Translations under genes and position numbers: made by a program
The notes under the pieces: model-generated
What the model saw: the letters and a program-made list of their open reading frames with translations, nothing else
Database searches by the model: none
What the model was told of the DNA's origin: nothing
Shown: in pieces, positions 30,321-38,820 of the stretch
Position numbering within the stretch: the stretch's first letter is position 1
How the letters are laid out: every line of letters starts with the position of its first letter
Assembly (NCBI RefSeq): GCF_006715565.1
Contig: NZ_VFNL01000001.1
Span: 1,798,001-1,862,000 of the forward strand
Source of the DNA: Microbacterium sp. SLBN-154
GTDB taxonomy: Bacteria; Actinomycetota; Actinomycetes; Actinomycetales; Microbacteriaceae
DNA length: 64,000 bases
Direction: 5' to 3'

Positions 30321-31008
30321 CACCCCTTCGGACGCCCTCCCGCGCGTTCGGACCTACCGGGCCGCCGACATCCGCGCCGCCGAGGCCCCCCTCCTCGCTG
30401 CCGGGGTGCCCCTCATGGCCCGCGCCGCCCACGCGCTGGCGGGGATCGCCGCGGCGCGGCTCGCCGCGGCATCCGTTCCCGGCGTCCTCGTGCTCGCCGG
30501 GCGGGGCGACAACGGCGGGGACGCCCTGTTCGCAGGCGCCGAGCTCGCCGCCGCCGGGGCGCGTGTGGATGTCCTGCTCGTCGGCGACGACGCCCACGAC
30601 GCCGGCCTCGCCGCCGCGGTCGATGCCGGGGCCCGCATGGTCGACCCGGCCGGGCTCGACCCTCGCGAGTACGGCATCGTCCTCGACGGGATGATCGGGC
30701 TCGGCGGACGAGGATCGCTGCGCGGCGGCGCGCGCGACGCGGCGATCGTCCTCGCCCCGAGCCTGGCGGCGGGTCCGCGGATCCTCGCCGTCGACCTGCC
30801 GAGCGGTCTGGATCCCGACACCGGGGAGGGCGATGAGCTCGTGCTGCCCGCTCACGAGACCATTACCTTCGGCGCAGCGAAGGCGGGTCTGGCCTTGGGG
30901 CGCGGGCCCGCGTTGTCGGGGCGCGTCACGCTCGTCGACATCGGCCTGGAGCTCGTCGGCGCCGAACCGGTCGGCGAGACCGAGATCGCGGAGATCGTCC
31001 GAGCCTGA
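30292..31008 (+). CDS. nnrE: NAD(P)H-hydrate epimerase (YjeF N-terminal domain)
   Basis: 238 residues if it starts at ATG 30292; GTG 30307 or 30310 have a better placed GGAG and are likely alternatives. Motifs are LVLAGRGDNGGDALFAG, VLDGMIGLGGRGSL and LAVDLPSGLDPDTGE. This is the epimerase half only; it converts R- to S-NAD(P)HX so that a dehydratase can repair it. The dehydratase (NnrD) domain is not fused and not in the window. It overlaps the YihY gene by 29 bases. Confidence 0.85.
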   Translation: MPERGVVIADTPSDALPRVRTYRAADIRAAEAPLLAAGVPLMARAAHALAGIAAARLAAASVPGVLVLAGRGDNGGDALFAGAELAAAGARVDVLLVGDDAHDAGLAAAVDAGARMVDPAGLDPREYGIVLDGMIGLGGRGSLRGGARDAAIVLAPSLAAGPRILAVDLPSGLDPDTGEGDELVLPAHETITFGAAKAGLALGRGPALSGRVTLVDIGLELVGAEPVGETEIAEIVRA

Positions 31009-31018
31009 GTCGTGCGCT

Positions 31019-31759
31019 CTAGCGGGCGTGATGTTCCACGAAGGTCCGCAGCAGACGCGGCGGGTGGGTCACCGGCGCCCGCCGCACAGCGGCGAGTGTG
31101 AGCTCGAGCTCGTCGGCGCCGAAGTATCCGTAGCCGGCGTAGGCGTGCACCCGCGTCTGCATGCCGTCGAGGTCGAGCTCGGGGTGAAACTGGGTGGCGT
31201 AGACGTTGCGGCCGACCCGGAACATCTGAACCGGACAGGTCGGGGACGACGCCAGCAGCACCGCCGAGTCGGGGAGGACCGACACCGCTTCCTTGTGGCC
31301 GACGTAGGCGTCGAAGGTGCGTGGGAAACCCGCGAGCAGCGGATCGACGGCGCCGGCGTCGGTGAGGCTCACCGGCACCACGCTGATCGGCTCGGAGTAG
31401 GTGCGGTCGATGATGGCGCGCTGGTGGCTCCCGAGGGTCCCGATCCCGTAGCAGGCGCCCAGAAATGGGAAGTCGCGCGCGACCACCTCGTCGAGCAGAC
31501 GGGCGAACTCCGCCTCGACGCGCCGCTGCACCGGCGACTTCTTCTCCGGCGGATCGGAGGCGTTGAACGGACCGCCGCCGACGAAGATCCCCGACAGTGC
31601 GTCGAGCTCCAGCTCGGGGAGGGGGCCTGCCTCCATGCGGACGCGGAGGAGGTCGCGCTCCTCGAGCCCGGTGAAGCGCAGGAAGAGCTCGTACTCCTCG
31701 TCGGCGGGAACGTCCTCCGCGCGGGTGGCGAGGAGGACGAAGGGTTTGGCCCCGGTCAT
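31019..31759 (-). CDS. Class I glutamine amidotransferase, GMP synthase-like
   Basis: 246 residues. The triad is visible: Cys in FLGACYGIGTLG, and His-x-Glu in QFHPELD. FVGGGPFNASD is the oxyanion strand. It has no synthetase partner domain, like free-standing GuaA-like amidotransferases or gamma-glutamyl hydrolases. Its start overlaps the stop of glgP by four bases, so the two are co-transcribed, though no functional link is obvious. Confidence 0.85.
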   Translation of the reverse strand: MTGAKPFVLLATRAEDVPADEEYELFLRFTGLEERDLLRVRMEAGPLPELELDALSGIFVGGGPFNASDPPEKKSPVQRRVEAEFARLLDEVVARDFPFLGACYGIGTLGSHQRAIIDRTYSEPISVVPVSLTDAGAVDPLLAGFPRTFDAYVGHKEAVSVLPDSAVLLASSPTCPVQMFRVGRNVYATQFHPELDLDGMQTRVHAYAGYGYFGADELELTLAAVRRAPVTHPPRLLRTFVEHHAR

Positions 31760-34317
31760 CCCGCGTACGTCACAAGGCCCAGCTCCACCGGGGACACCAG
31801 GAACGGATGCCGCGGCACGACCCGCACCGTGTACCCGAAGGTGCCGGTGATCTGCAGCGGCAGCGAGCCCCGATAGGGGGTGACCCCGTCCACGGCGGGC
31901 CCCTGCGCCTTGAGCGGCACGGCGGTGCGGTCGAGGCCGATGACATCGTCCTCGTCGGTGCGTCCGTAGACCAGTTCCACCGCGACATCGTCGGGGGAGA
32001 GACCGTCCAGGCGCACGGAGGCCTCGATCTCGAGGGTTTCGCCGGTCGACGCCCGAGTGGTGGCGTCGGAACCCTCCACATGCGCGATCGCCACGGCCTC
32101 CCAGGCGCTGCGCACCCGGCCGACGAACGCGGCGAGCGAGCGGGCCTGGGCGAAATCATCGGCACGGAGCGCCCGCTCGTTCACCGCCGAGGGCACGTAC
32201 AGTCGTGTGACGTAGTCGCGCACCATCCGGTCGCTGGTGACCTTCTTGCCGAGGTCCGTCATGGTGTGGCGCACCATGTCGAGCCACCCGGCCGGCACAC
32301 CGCCCGTGCGCTCGTAGAACCGCGGCACGAGCTGGTGCTCGATGAGGTCGTAGAGCGCGGCCGCCTCGGCATCGTCCCGCTCCTCGTCGGTCGCCGCCGT
32401 GTCGGCGGTCGGGATGGCCCAGCCGTTGCGGCCGTCGTACCACTCGTCCCACCAGCCGTCGAGGATCGACAGATTCAGCACCCCGTTCAACGCGGCCTTC
32501 ATGCCCGACGTGCCGCACGCCTCGAGGGGGCGCAGCGGGTTGTTCAGCCACACGTCGCAGCCGGGGTACAGGGTCTTCGCCAGCGTGATGTCGTAGTCGG
32601 GGAGGAACACGATGCGGCCGCGCACCCGAGGATCGCGGCTGAACCGCACGAGCTGCTGGATCAGGATTTTCCCGGAATCGTCGGCCGGATGGGACTTGCC
32701 GCCGATCACCAGCTGAACCGGTCGCTCGGGATCGGTGAGGATGCGGGTGAGGCGCTCGGGGTCGCGGAGCATCAGCGTCAGACGCTTGTAGGTCGGCACG
32801 CGCCGGGCGAAGCCGATGGTCAGCACACCCGGGTCGAGGATCTCGTCGATCCACGCCGGAACAGCGGCATTGCCCGCCGAACGGGCGGCTGCGGTCAGGC
32901 GCCGCCGAGCCTCGGCGACGAGCTCCTGCTTCATCTGGGTGCGCACCCCCCACAGCTCCTGGTCGCTGACGACCTCGCGCGAGCGCCAGTCGTGGCGATC
33001 GGTGTGCGCATCGCCGAAGACGCGCTCGCTCAGGCCGGTGAGGGCGGGGTGGACCCAGGTCGGGGCGTGGACGCCGTTGGTGATCGAGGTGATCGGTACC
33101 TCGTCGGTGTCGACACTCGGCCAGAGGGGCCCGAACATCCGTCGGCTGACCGCCCCGTGGAGGAGCGACACCCCGTTGGCGTGCTGTCCGAGGTGGAGCC
33201 CGAGAACGGCCATGTTGAACACCTGGGGATCGCCGCCCGGGTAGGACTCGCGGCCCAGGTCGAGGGCGGGCTCGGCGGGGAGCGACGTGAACAGCGGGCT
33301 CTGCAGGTAGGTCGCGACCAGGTCGCGGGGGAAGCGGTCGATACCGGCGGGAACCGGTGTGTGGGTGGTGAAGACGGTGGAGGCCCGCACCTGAGCGAGC
33401 GCCTGGTCGAAGCTCAAGCCCTCTTCGACGATGAGTTCCGACATCCGCTCCAAGCCCTGGAAACCCGCGTGGCCCTCATTGGTGTGATACACCTCGGGGC
33501 TGGGCGTGCCGGTCTGCGCGCACCACGCCCGCACCGCGCGGACGCCGCCCACGCCGAGGAGGAGCTCCTGCAGGAGGCGGTGCTCGCCGCCTCCGCCGTA
33601 GAGCCGGTCGGTCACCTGGCGGAGGTCGTCGGGGTTGCTGGGGGTGTCGGCGTCGAGCAGCAGGAGCGGGACCCGGCCGATCTGGGCCACCCAGATGCGA
33701 GCGGCCAGGAGCCGGCCGGCGGGAAGGTCGAGTCCGATCTCGACGGGGGCCCCGTCGCCGTCGCGGAGCAGGGTCAGGCCGAGACCGTAGGGGTCGAGCA
33801 GCGGGTAGCTCTCCCGCTGCCAGCCGTCGTCGCCGATCGACTGACGGAAGTACCCCGCACGGTAGAACAGCCCGACGCCGGTGAGGGGGACGCCGAGGTC
33901 GGACGCGCTCTTGAGGTGGTCGCCGGCGAGGATGCCGAGGCCGCCCGAGTACTGCGGAAGGGTGCCGTCCACGCCGAACTCGGGGGAGAAGTAGGCGATG
34001 TGGACCGGCTTGTCGCCGTCGAGCTCCTGGTACCACCGGTCGTCGCGGAGGTAGGCGTCGAGGCGCTCGGCCTCGGCATGGACGCGGGCCACGAACTGCG
34101 TGTCCTGCGACAGGGCGTCGAGCCGTTCCTGCCCGAGCGCACCGAGGAGCTGCTCGGGGTTGCCGCCGACCTCCTCCCACCGCGCGGGATCCATCGAGGC
34201 GAACAGTGCCTTCGTCTCGGCCGACCAGGCCCAGCGCCAGTTGGTGGCGAGGCGGTCGAGCGGGGCGAGCTGCTCGGAGAGAACGGGACGAACGGCGAAC
34301 GTGCGGATGGCCTTCAC
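31756..34317 (-). CDS. glgP: Alpha-glucan (glycogen) phosphorylase, short actinobacterial type
   Basis: 853 residues, GT35 family. It shows AYFSPEFGVDGTLPQYSGGLGILAGDHLKSASDLGVP, VYHTNEGHAGFQGLER, and the pyridoxal-phosphate region EACGTSGMKAALNGVLNLSILDGWW. It releases glucose 1-phosphate from glycogen. It starts at GTG 34317; TACACT stands seven bases before the start, suggesting a nearly leaderless mRNA. The gene divergently upstream is the 72-residue ORF at 34391. Confidence 0.93.
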   Translation of the reverse strand: MKAIRTFAVRPVLSEQLAPLDRLATNWRWAWSAETKALFASMDPARWEEVGGNPEQLLGALGQERLDALSQDTQFVARVHAEAERLDAYLRDDRWYQELDGDKPVHIAYFSPEFGVDGTLPQYSGGLGILAGDHLKSASDLGVPLTGVGLFYRAGYFRQSIGDDGWQRESYPLLDPYGLGLTLLRDGDGAPVEIGLDLPAGRLLAARIWVAQIGRVPLLLLDADTPSNPDDLRQVTDRLYGGGGEHRLLQELLLGVGGVRAVRAWCAQTGTPSPEVYHTNEGHAGFQGLERMSELIVEEGLSFDQALAQVRASTVFTTHTPVPAGIDRFPRDLVATYLQSPLFTSLPAEPALDLGRESYPGGDPQVFNMAVLGLHLGQHANGVSLLHGAVSRRMFGPLWPSVDTDEVPITSITNGVHAPTWVHPALTGLSERVFGDAHTDRHDWRSREVVSDQELWGVRTQMKQELVAEARRRLTAAARSAGNAAVPAWIDEILDPGVLTIGFARRVPTYKRLTLMLRDPERLTRILTDPERPVQLVIGGKSHPADDSGKILIQQLVRFSRDPRVRGRIVFLPDYDITLAKTLYPGCDVWLNNPLRPLEACGTSGMKAALNGVLNLSILDGWWDEWYDGRNGWAIPTADTAATDEERDDAEAAALYDLIEHQLVPRFYERTGGVPAGWLDMVRHTMTDLGKKVTSDRMVRDYVTRLYVPSAVNERALRADDFAQARSLAAFVGRVRSAWEAVAIAHVEGSDATTRASTGETLEIEASVRLDGLSPDDVAVELVYGRTDEDDVIGLDRTAVPLKAQGPAVDGVTPYRGSLPLQITGTFGYTVRVVPRHPFLVSPVELGLVTYAG

Positions 34318-34378
34318 GCTGTGAAGTGTAGGCGAGCACGATGAAGCGCAACCCCCTCACCGAGCTGATCGCCGTCGA

Positions 34379-34384
34379 TACACT
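34379..34384 (+). promoter_or_regulatory. -10 element TACACT, leaderless start at 34391
   Basis: TACACT is exactly six bases before ATG 34391. The divergent glgP gene has its own TACACT at 34325-34330 on the minus strand. Confidence 0.45.
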
Positions 34385-34390
34385 CGGAGA

Positions 34391-34609
34391 ATGGCTATTG
34401 CACGACTGCACGGCGGTCCCCTCGACGGGCAGCTCCTGCCCCTGGAGGCTCCCGACCTCGATTCGCTCATCGTCCCCTACGGCGAAGGACAGGTCGTTTA
34501 CCGCCGCAAGGGAGAAGCGCAGCACACCGGCGAGCACGACGGTCCGACCGAGGCGGAATTCTGGTTCGTGGAGGCGACCGATGAGATCGGACCCTCGAAC
34601 GACGACTGA
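34391..34609 (+). CDS. Conserved hypothetical protein, 72 residues
   Basis: 72 residues beginning MAIARLHGGPLDGQLLPL and ending in EAEFWFVEATDE. The pattern of a GGPLDGQ turn near the start, then a YRR strand and a FW(F) strand, is typical of small one-domain beta-rich proteins of unknown function common in actinobacteria and their phages. It has no membrane helix. It overlaps the CYTH gene by 29 bases and probably drives its translation. Confidence 0.7.
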   Translation: MAIARLHGGPLDGQLLPLEAPDLDSLIVPYGEGQVVYRRKGEAQHTGEHDGPTEAEFWFVEATDEIGPSNDD

Positions 34610-35219
34610 TCCGGACGAGCCGATCCGTTCGCTGGAGATCGAGATCAAGCTCGACGTGGATGCCGATACGGCGCCACCGGACTGGCGCGTCCTTCCGGAG
34701 GTGGCTGAGCTGACCCGAGCCGACGTCCGCGAACTCGACGCCCGGTACTTCGACACCGTCGATTTCGCCCTCGGGCGTGCGGGCTACGCGCTGCGCCGAC
34801 GCACCGGCGGCCCCGACGCCGGATGGCATCTGAAGGGACCGCGTCACGGAGCCGGCCGGGTGGAGCTCGGGTGGCCGCTCGAGGAGGGCGAGTCGCTTCC
34901 CGCGGCGGTGCAGGCCGAGATCAGACCCCTCACAGCCGATCCCGTGCGCCCCATCGCCCGCGTGCGCAATCGCAGGCTGGCCGTGCAGATGAAGGATGCC
35001 GCGGGCGAGGTCGTCGCGGAATTCCTCGACGACCACGTGCAGACCCGCGACGAGGCGACCGGGACGGAGCGCTCCTGGCGTGAGTGGGAGATCGAACTCG
35101 GCCCCGCCGCGCCCGACGACGCCGAGCGTTTCCTGAGCGAGATCGCCGATCTCGCCCGAAACGCCGGCGCCCGCCCTGCATCCTCGGAATCGAAGATCGG
35201 GCGGGCGCTCGGGCGGTAG
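34581..35219 (+). CDS. CYTH-domain triphosphate-processing protein
   Basis: 212 residues. The EIEIK box (E19, E21, K23) of the CYTH tunnel fold is present. The alternating strands with paired acidic and basic residues (RYFDTVDFALGRAGYALRRRTGG, WHLKGPRH, EFLDDHV, WREWEIELG) follow. CYTH proteins bind triphosphates, acting as triphosphatases for inorganic triphosphate or thiamine triphosphate. The start ATG 34581 follows GGAGG. No CHAD domain is attached. Confidence 0.87.
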   Translation: MRSDPRTTTDPDEPIRSLEIEIKLDVDADTAPPDWRVLPEVAELTRADVRELDARYFDTVDFALGRAGYALRRRTGGPDAGWHLKGPRHGAGRVELGWPLEEGESLPAAVQAEIRPLTADPVRPIARVRNRRLAVQMKDAAGEVVAEFLDDHVQTRDEATGTERSWREWEIELGPAAPDDAERFLSEIADLARNAGARPASSESKIGRALGR

Positions 35220-35224
35220 GTCAG

Positions 35225-36622
35225 CTACAGGTTGATCATGTGGCCCACGAGACCGTGGAAGCCCTCCTGAAGAGCCTCCGACAGCGTCGGGTGCGTGTGG
35301 ACGTTGCGCGCGGCCTCGAGCGCGGTGAGGTCCCACTTCTGGGCGAGCGTGAGTTCGGGGAGGAGCTCGGAGACATCGGGGCCGATGAGGTGACCGCCGA
35401 GCAGCTCGAGGTGCTCGCCGTCGGCGATGAGCTTGACGAAACCGACCGGCTCGCCCAGGCCGTTCGCCTTGCCGTTCGCGCTGAAGGGGAACTTCGCGAC
35501 CTTCACGTCGTAGCCGGCGTCACGGGCCTGCTGCTCGGTCAGACCGAACGACGCGACCTGCGGGGTGCAGAACGTCGCGCGGGGCATCATCCGGTAGTCG
35601 CCGAGTGGCATGGTCTCGGCCTTGCCGATCGTCTCGGCGGCCACCACACCCTGCGCCTCGGCCACGTGCGCCAGCTGCAGCTTCGCGGTGACATCGCCGA
35701 TGGCGTAGATGTGCGGCATGTTGGTGCGCATGTAGTCGTCGATGCCGATCGCGCCGCGCTCGGTGAGCTCGACGCCGGTCTTGTCCAGCCCGTAGCCCTC
35801 GACGTTCGGAATCCAGCCGATCGAGACCATCACCTTGTCGGCGTCGATGGATCCGCTGGTGCCGTCCTTGCCGGTGTAGGCGACGGTGACCTTGTCGCCG
35901 TGATCGGTGACGGTGTCGACCTTGGTGGAGGTGAGGATGTCGATGCCGTACTTCTTGTACTGGCGCGCGATCTCCTTGGAGACGTCGACGTCCTCGTTCG
36001 GCAGCGCACGATCGAGGAACTCGACGATGGTGACCTTCACGCCGTAGTTCGACATCACGAAGGCGAACTCCATGCCGATCGCACCGGCACCGACGATGAC
36101 GATCGAGGAGGGCAGATCGCGGGAGAGGATCTGCTCCTCGTAGGTGACGATGTTCCCGCCGATCTCGACGCCGGGCAGCTGGCGGACCTTGGCGCCGGTG
36201 GCGATGATCGCATTGTCGAACGTGACCGTCTCGGTCCCGCCGTCCGATTTCTGCACCTGGATGGTGTTCGCATCGACGAAGGTTCCGCGGCCGTCGTACT
36301 CGGTGACCTTGTTCTTCTTCATCAGGAAGTGGATGCCCTTGACGTGGGTCTCGGCCACCTTGCGGCTGCGGTCCCACGCCACTCCGAAGTCGAAGTGCAC
36401 GTCGCCCGAGATGCCGAAGAGGTCTGCCTTGTGGAGCACCTGGTGCGCGAGGTCGGCGTTCTTCAGCAGAGCCTTCGAGGGGATGCACCCGACATTCAGG
36501 CAGACGCCCCCCCAGTACTTCTCTTCGATGATGGCGACGGAAAGACCGAGCTGGGCGCTCCGGACGGCCGCGACGTACCCGCCGGGGCCGGCGCCGAGGA
36601 TGACGACGTCGTAGTGAGGCAT
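35225..36622 (-). CDS. lpdA: Dihydrolipoyl dehydrogenase (E3)
   Basis: 465 residues of an FAD disulfide oxidoreductase. FAD is held by [13 protein letters not shown], the redox-active pair is C41 and C46 in [16 protein letters not shown] is bound at [13 protein letters not shown], and the His-Glu pair is in HTHPTLSEA. It is the E3 of the pyruvate and 2-oxoglutarate dehydrogenase complexes. The start ATG 36622 is six bases after TAGGCT. It ends five bases from the convergent CYTH gene. Confidence 0.95.
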   Translation of the reverse strand: MPHYDVVILGAGPGGYVAAVRSAQLGLSVAIIEEKYWGGVCLNVGCIPSKALLKNADLAHQVLHKADLFGISGDVHFDFGVAWDRSRKVAETHVKGIHFLMKKNKVTEYDGRGTFVDANTIQVQKSDGGTETVTFDNAIIATGAKVRQLPGVEIGGNIVTYEEQILSRDLPSSIVIVGAGAIGMEFAFVMSNYGVKVTIVEFLDRALPNEDVDVSKEIARQYKKYGIDILTSTKVDTVTDHGDKVTVAYTGKDGTSGSIDADKVMVSIGWIPNVEGYGLDKTGVELTERGAIGIDDYMRTNMPHIYAIGDVTAKLQLAHVAEAQGVVAAETIGKAETMPLGDYRMMPRATFCTPQVASFGLTEQQARDAGYDVKVAKFPFSANGKANGLGEPVGFVKLIADGEHLELLGGHLIGPDVSELLPELTLAQKWDLTALEAARNVHTHPTLSEALQEGFHGLVGHMINL

Positions 36623-36628
36623 GCTCCC

Positions 36629-36634
36629 AGCCTA
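36629..36634 (-). promoter_or_regulatory. -10 element TAGGCT for lpdA
   Basis: On the minus strand TAGGCT stands six bases before ATG 36622. It overlaps the stop codon of the upstream copC-like gene, so lpdA can be transcribed separately from it. Confidence 0.5.
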
Positions 36635-37288
36635 TCGGTCGGCATCGCCGCCGGTGCCCGGGGTGCGGCCCTGCGCGCGGGCGAGCAGGAGGTAGACGAT
36701 GGCCCCGCCGGCGCCGACGGCGACGATCCCCACGATGATCCACGGCAGAATCGCAGCGGTGGACGATGCGGGTTCACCTGCGGTGGTCGGCGATGGCGTG
36801 GCCGAGGCGGACTCGGACGTCGAGGCGGAGGGGGAGGCGGAGGCGTCGGGCGCCGTCGGCGCCACCGTGGCGTCGGCGGTCGGCGTGGAAGAGGCTCCCT
36901 CCGCAACCGTGAACGACAGCTCCCCGGAGATGGGGTGGCCGTCGCTGGAGACCACCTTCCAGAGCACCGTGACGGGGCCGGGCGCGGCCGCGGTCAGCGG
37001 CTGCGACACGACGTTGTCGGCGATGGTCGGTGATCCGTCGACGAGCGCCGTGCCCGCGGCATCCGTCACCTCGATCACGGTGGCGCCGGGTTCCTGCGAG
37101 ATGAGACCACTGAAGGTGAGGGTGATCGCCGTCGGGGCCTGGTCGAGCGTGCTGCCGGGTGCGGGGTCGGAGCCGAGCAGCTCGTCGTGCGCGGAGGCGG
37201 CGACGGGAAGGGCGAAGACCGCCGTCAGCGCCACGACGACGCCGAGGAACGCGTCAGCGGGGGAGAAGCGAAGACCGGAACGACTCAC
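36632..37288 (-). CDS. CopC-domain secreted, membrane-tethered copper protein
   Basis: 218 residues from GTG 37288 (GTG 37297 is an alternative). A signal peptide ends at ASA before HDELLGSDP, so the mature protein begins with His, the usual copper ligand of CopC. SSDGHPISGELSF holds the second His. A Ser/Thr/Ala-rich linker and a C-terminal membrane helix (ILPWIIVGIVAVGAGGAIVYLLLA) follow. No CopD domain is attached. It is divergent from the Csp gene, pointing to a shared copper role. TAGCGT lies seven bases before GTG 37288. Confidence 0.85.
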   Translation of the reverse strand: MSRSGLRFSPADAFLGVVVALTAVFALPVAASAHDELLGSDPAPGSTLDQAPTAITLTFSGLISQEPGATVIEVTDAAGTALVDGSPTIADNVVSQPLTAAAPGPVTVLWKVVSSDGHPISGELSFTVAEGASSTPTADATVAPTAPDASASPSASTSESASATPSPTTAGEPASSTAAILPWIIVGIVAVGAGGAIVYLLLARAQGRTPGTGGDADR

Positions 37289-37391
37289 GGATCCCACGCT
37301 ACGGGGGTCTTCATCAACGAAGCCTGGGCGCCTAACCTGGGCTCAGGCGGGTGCACCTGCCCCGTCGCGCGAGACGAGAGCGAGGTACGGG

Positions 37392-37790
37392 ATGGACCGC
37401 ATGATGATGGATGCGATGGGCTCGACGTCGATGATGGGCGGCGACACCCGCATGGACATGGACCTCATGCAGGCGTGTATGGACGCCTGCGCCGCCTGCG
37501 AACAGGCCTGCACGGTGTGCGCCGCGCAGATGATGGACTGCGCGCCGGCGTGCATGAACTGCGCCGACATGTGCAACACGATGCTGCGGGCGATGCTGCG
37601 CATGTCGGGCATGACGCCCGCCGTCATGGTGTCGATGCTCGACGCGTGCATCGCGATGTGCCAGCTCTGCATGGACGAGTGCATGCGGCACGCCGACATG
37701 AGCGAGGTCTGCCGCATGTGCGCGCAGTCCTGTCAGGCCTGCATGGATGCGTGCATGGCGATGCGGGAGTCGGTGCTCGCGCAGGCCTGA
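37392..37790 (+). CDS. Cytosolic copper storage protein (Csp, four-helix bundle)
   Basis: 132 residues with 18 Cys and 29 Met by direct count, more than a third of the protein. Helices carry CxxxC spacings such as CMDACAACEQAC, CAPACMNCADMC, CQLCMDEC and CQACMDAC, which line the core of Csp four-helix bundles and bind many Cu(I) ions. There is no signal peptide, so it is the cytosolic Csp3 type. The N-terminal about 25 residues are an extra Met-rich segment (MMMDAMG, SMMGG). The start is ATG 37392. It is divergent from the CopC-like gene. Confidence 0.88.
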   Translation: MDRMMMDAMGSTSMMGGDTRMDMDLMQACMDACAACEQACTVCAAQMMDCAPACMNCADMCNTMLRAMLRMSGMTPAVMVSMLDACIAMCQLCMDECMRHADMSEVCRMCAQSCQACMDACMAMRESVLAQA

Positions 37791-37809
37791 CCTCCCGGCG
37801 CCGGTCGGG

Positions 37810-38148
37810 TCACAGGACGGCGATGTTGGCGCGGGTGCGCCCCACCGCCAGAGCGTGGTGACGCGCGTGCAGGGCGACGGGCGCGCCGGGTTCGAGGCCC
37901 TCGATCGGCGACGCCGACCACACGTCGACGCGCGTTCCGTCGAGGGTGTGGAGCACGGTGACCTCGCCGGCGACCGAGGCGACGATCGCGTCGGTCCATT
38001 CGCGGGGGGTGGCGGCGATCAGCCGCGCCTGGATGAGGTGCATCGCGTGCCCGGGGGCGACCGAGGTGCAGGCGCGTCCGTGCGTGCACATGCAGGCCGC
38101 GCGGCCCTTCACCTCGACGGGTGTGGGGAAGCGGTGCGGACTCGACAC
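37810..38148 (-). CDS. Conserved hypothetical protein with CMCTHGRAC motif
   Basis: 112 residues. After VEVKGRAA comes CMCTHGRAC, then APGHAMH, giving three Cys and several His close together, a possible metal site. The remainder is beta-rich (VASVAGEVTVLHTLDG, VDVWSAS, APVALHARHHALAVG). I do not recognise the family. The start GTG 38148 follows CAGGAG; an in-frame ATG at 38211 would add 21 residues but lacks a binding site. It ends 19 bases from the convergent Csp gene. Confidence 0.65.
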   Translation of the reverse strand: MSSPHRFPTPVEVKGRAACMCTHGRACTSVAPGHAMHLIQARLIAATPREWTDAIVASVAGEVTVLHTLDGTRVDVWSASPIEGLEPGAPVALHARHHALAVGRTRANIAVL

Positions 38149-38182
38149 GTCGGACTCCTGTGGGTAGGTTCGGATGTCGGCC

Positions 38183-38188
38183 AGATTA
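38183..38188 (-). promoter_or_regulatory. -10 element TAATCT for the CMCTHGRAC gene
   Basis: TAATCT on the minus strand, about 35 bases before GTG 38148, gives a normal leader with a CAGGAG ribosome binding site. Confidence 0.4.
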
Positions 38189-38299
38189 GGTCGCGGCACG
38201 GCCGCGGTCATCCTCGCCGACACAGGCCGAAACAATCGCCCTGCGGCATCGTCGTCGTCAGGTGCGCCGAGCCGGTCGTCAGGGCGTGAACGCGTCGGA

Positions 38300-38305
38300 T
38301 AGGCT
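38300..38305 (+). promoter_or_regulatory. -10 element TAGGCT for garA
   Basis: TAGGCT stands 23 bases before GTG 38329, leaving room for the AAGGAGG ribosome binding site at 38315-38321. Confidence 0.45.
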
Positions 38306-38328
38306 GGCTCACCGAAGGAGGGCACGAC

Positions 38329-38820
38329 GTGGACGACAATCGGCGACCAGATTCTGGTGACATCCGACGCCTGCCGGGCGATGACGGCGCCGATCGCGGT
38401 TCGGACACGACGCAGACGTTCGGCCACGACGCCGACCTGTCGTTCGTCCCCTTCGGCAGCGCTCTGAACACCGCGGAGCTCGAGTCGATCGATGCGCTGC
38501 CTTCGGGGGCGGCGCTGCTGCTGGTGCGCTCGGGCCCGACGGCGGGTGCGCGCTATCTGCTCGACACCGACGTCACCACGGTCGGCCGCCACCCCGAAGC
38601 CGACATCTTCTTCGACGACGTCACCGTCTCGCGTCGGCACGCGGAGATCACCCGGCAGGGAACGGCGTTCGAGCTCGTGGATCAGCGATCGCTGAACGGC
38701 ACCTACGTCAACGGCGAGCGGGTCGACCGCGCGGTGCTCACCAACGGCTCGGAGCTTCGCATCGGCAAGTTCCGCCTCAACTTCTTCGTCTCTCCCGCAG
38801 ATCTGCCGCAGGCGGGCTGA
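38329..38820 (+). CDS. garA: FHA-domain regulator GarA/OdhI
   Basis: 163 residues. The disordered N-terminus holds a TT pair (T27-T28 in DTTQTF) at the place of the kinase-target threonines of GarA/OdhI. The FHA domain covers about 65-155 with TVGRHPEADIFFDDVTVSRRHAEI and SLNGTYVN, the phosphothreonine-binding loops. In relatives the unphosphorylated protein inhibits the 2-oxoglutarate dehydrogenase E1, and phosphorylation makes it bind itself and release the enzyme. The start is GTG 38329 after AAGGAGG. It leads the garA-ftsR-merR block also found at Rv1827-Rv1830. Confidence 0.92.
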   Translation: MDDNRRPDSGDIRRLPGDDGADRGSDTTQTFGHDADLSFVPFGSALNTAELESIDALPSGAALLLVRSGPTAGARYLLDTDVTTVGRHPEADIFFDDVTVSRRHAEITRQGTAFELVDQRSLNGTYVNGERVDRAVLTNGSELRIGKFRLNFFVSPADLPQAG

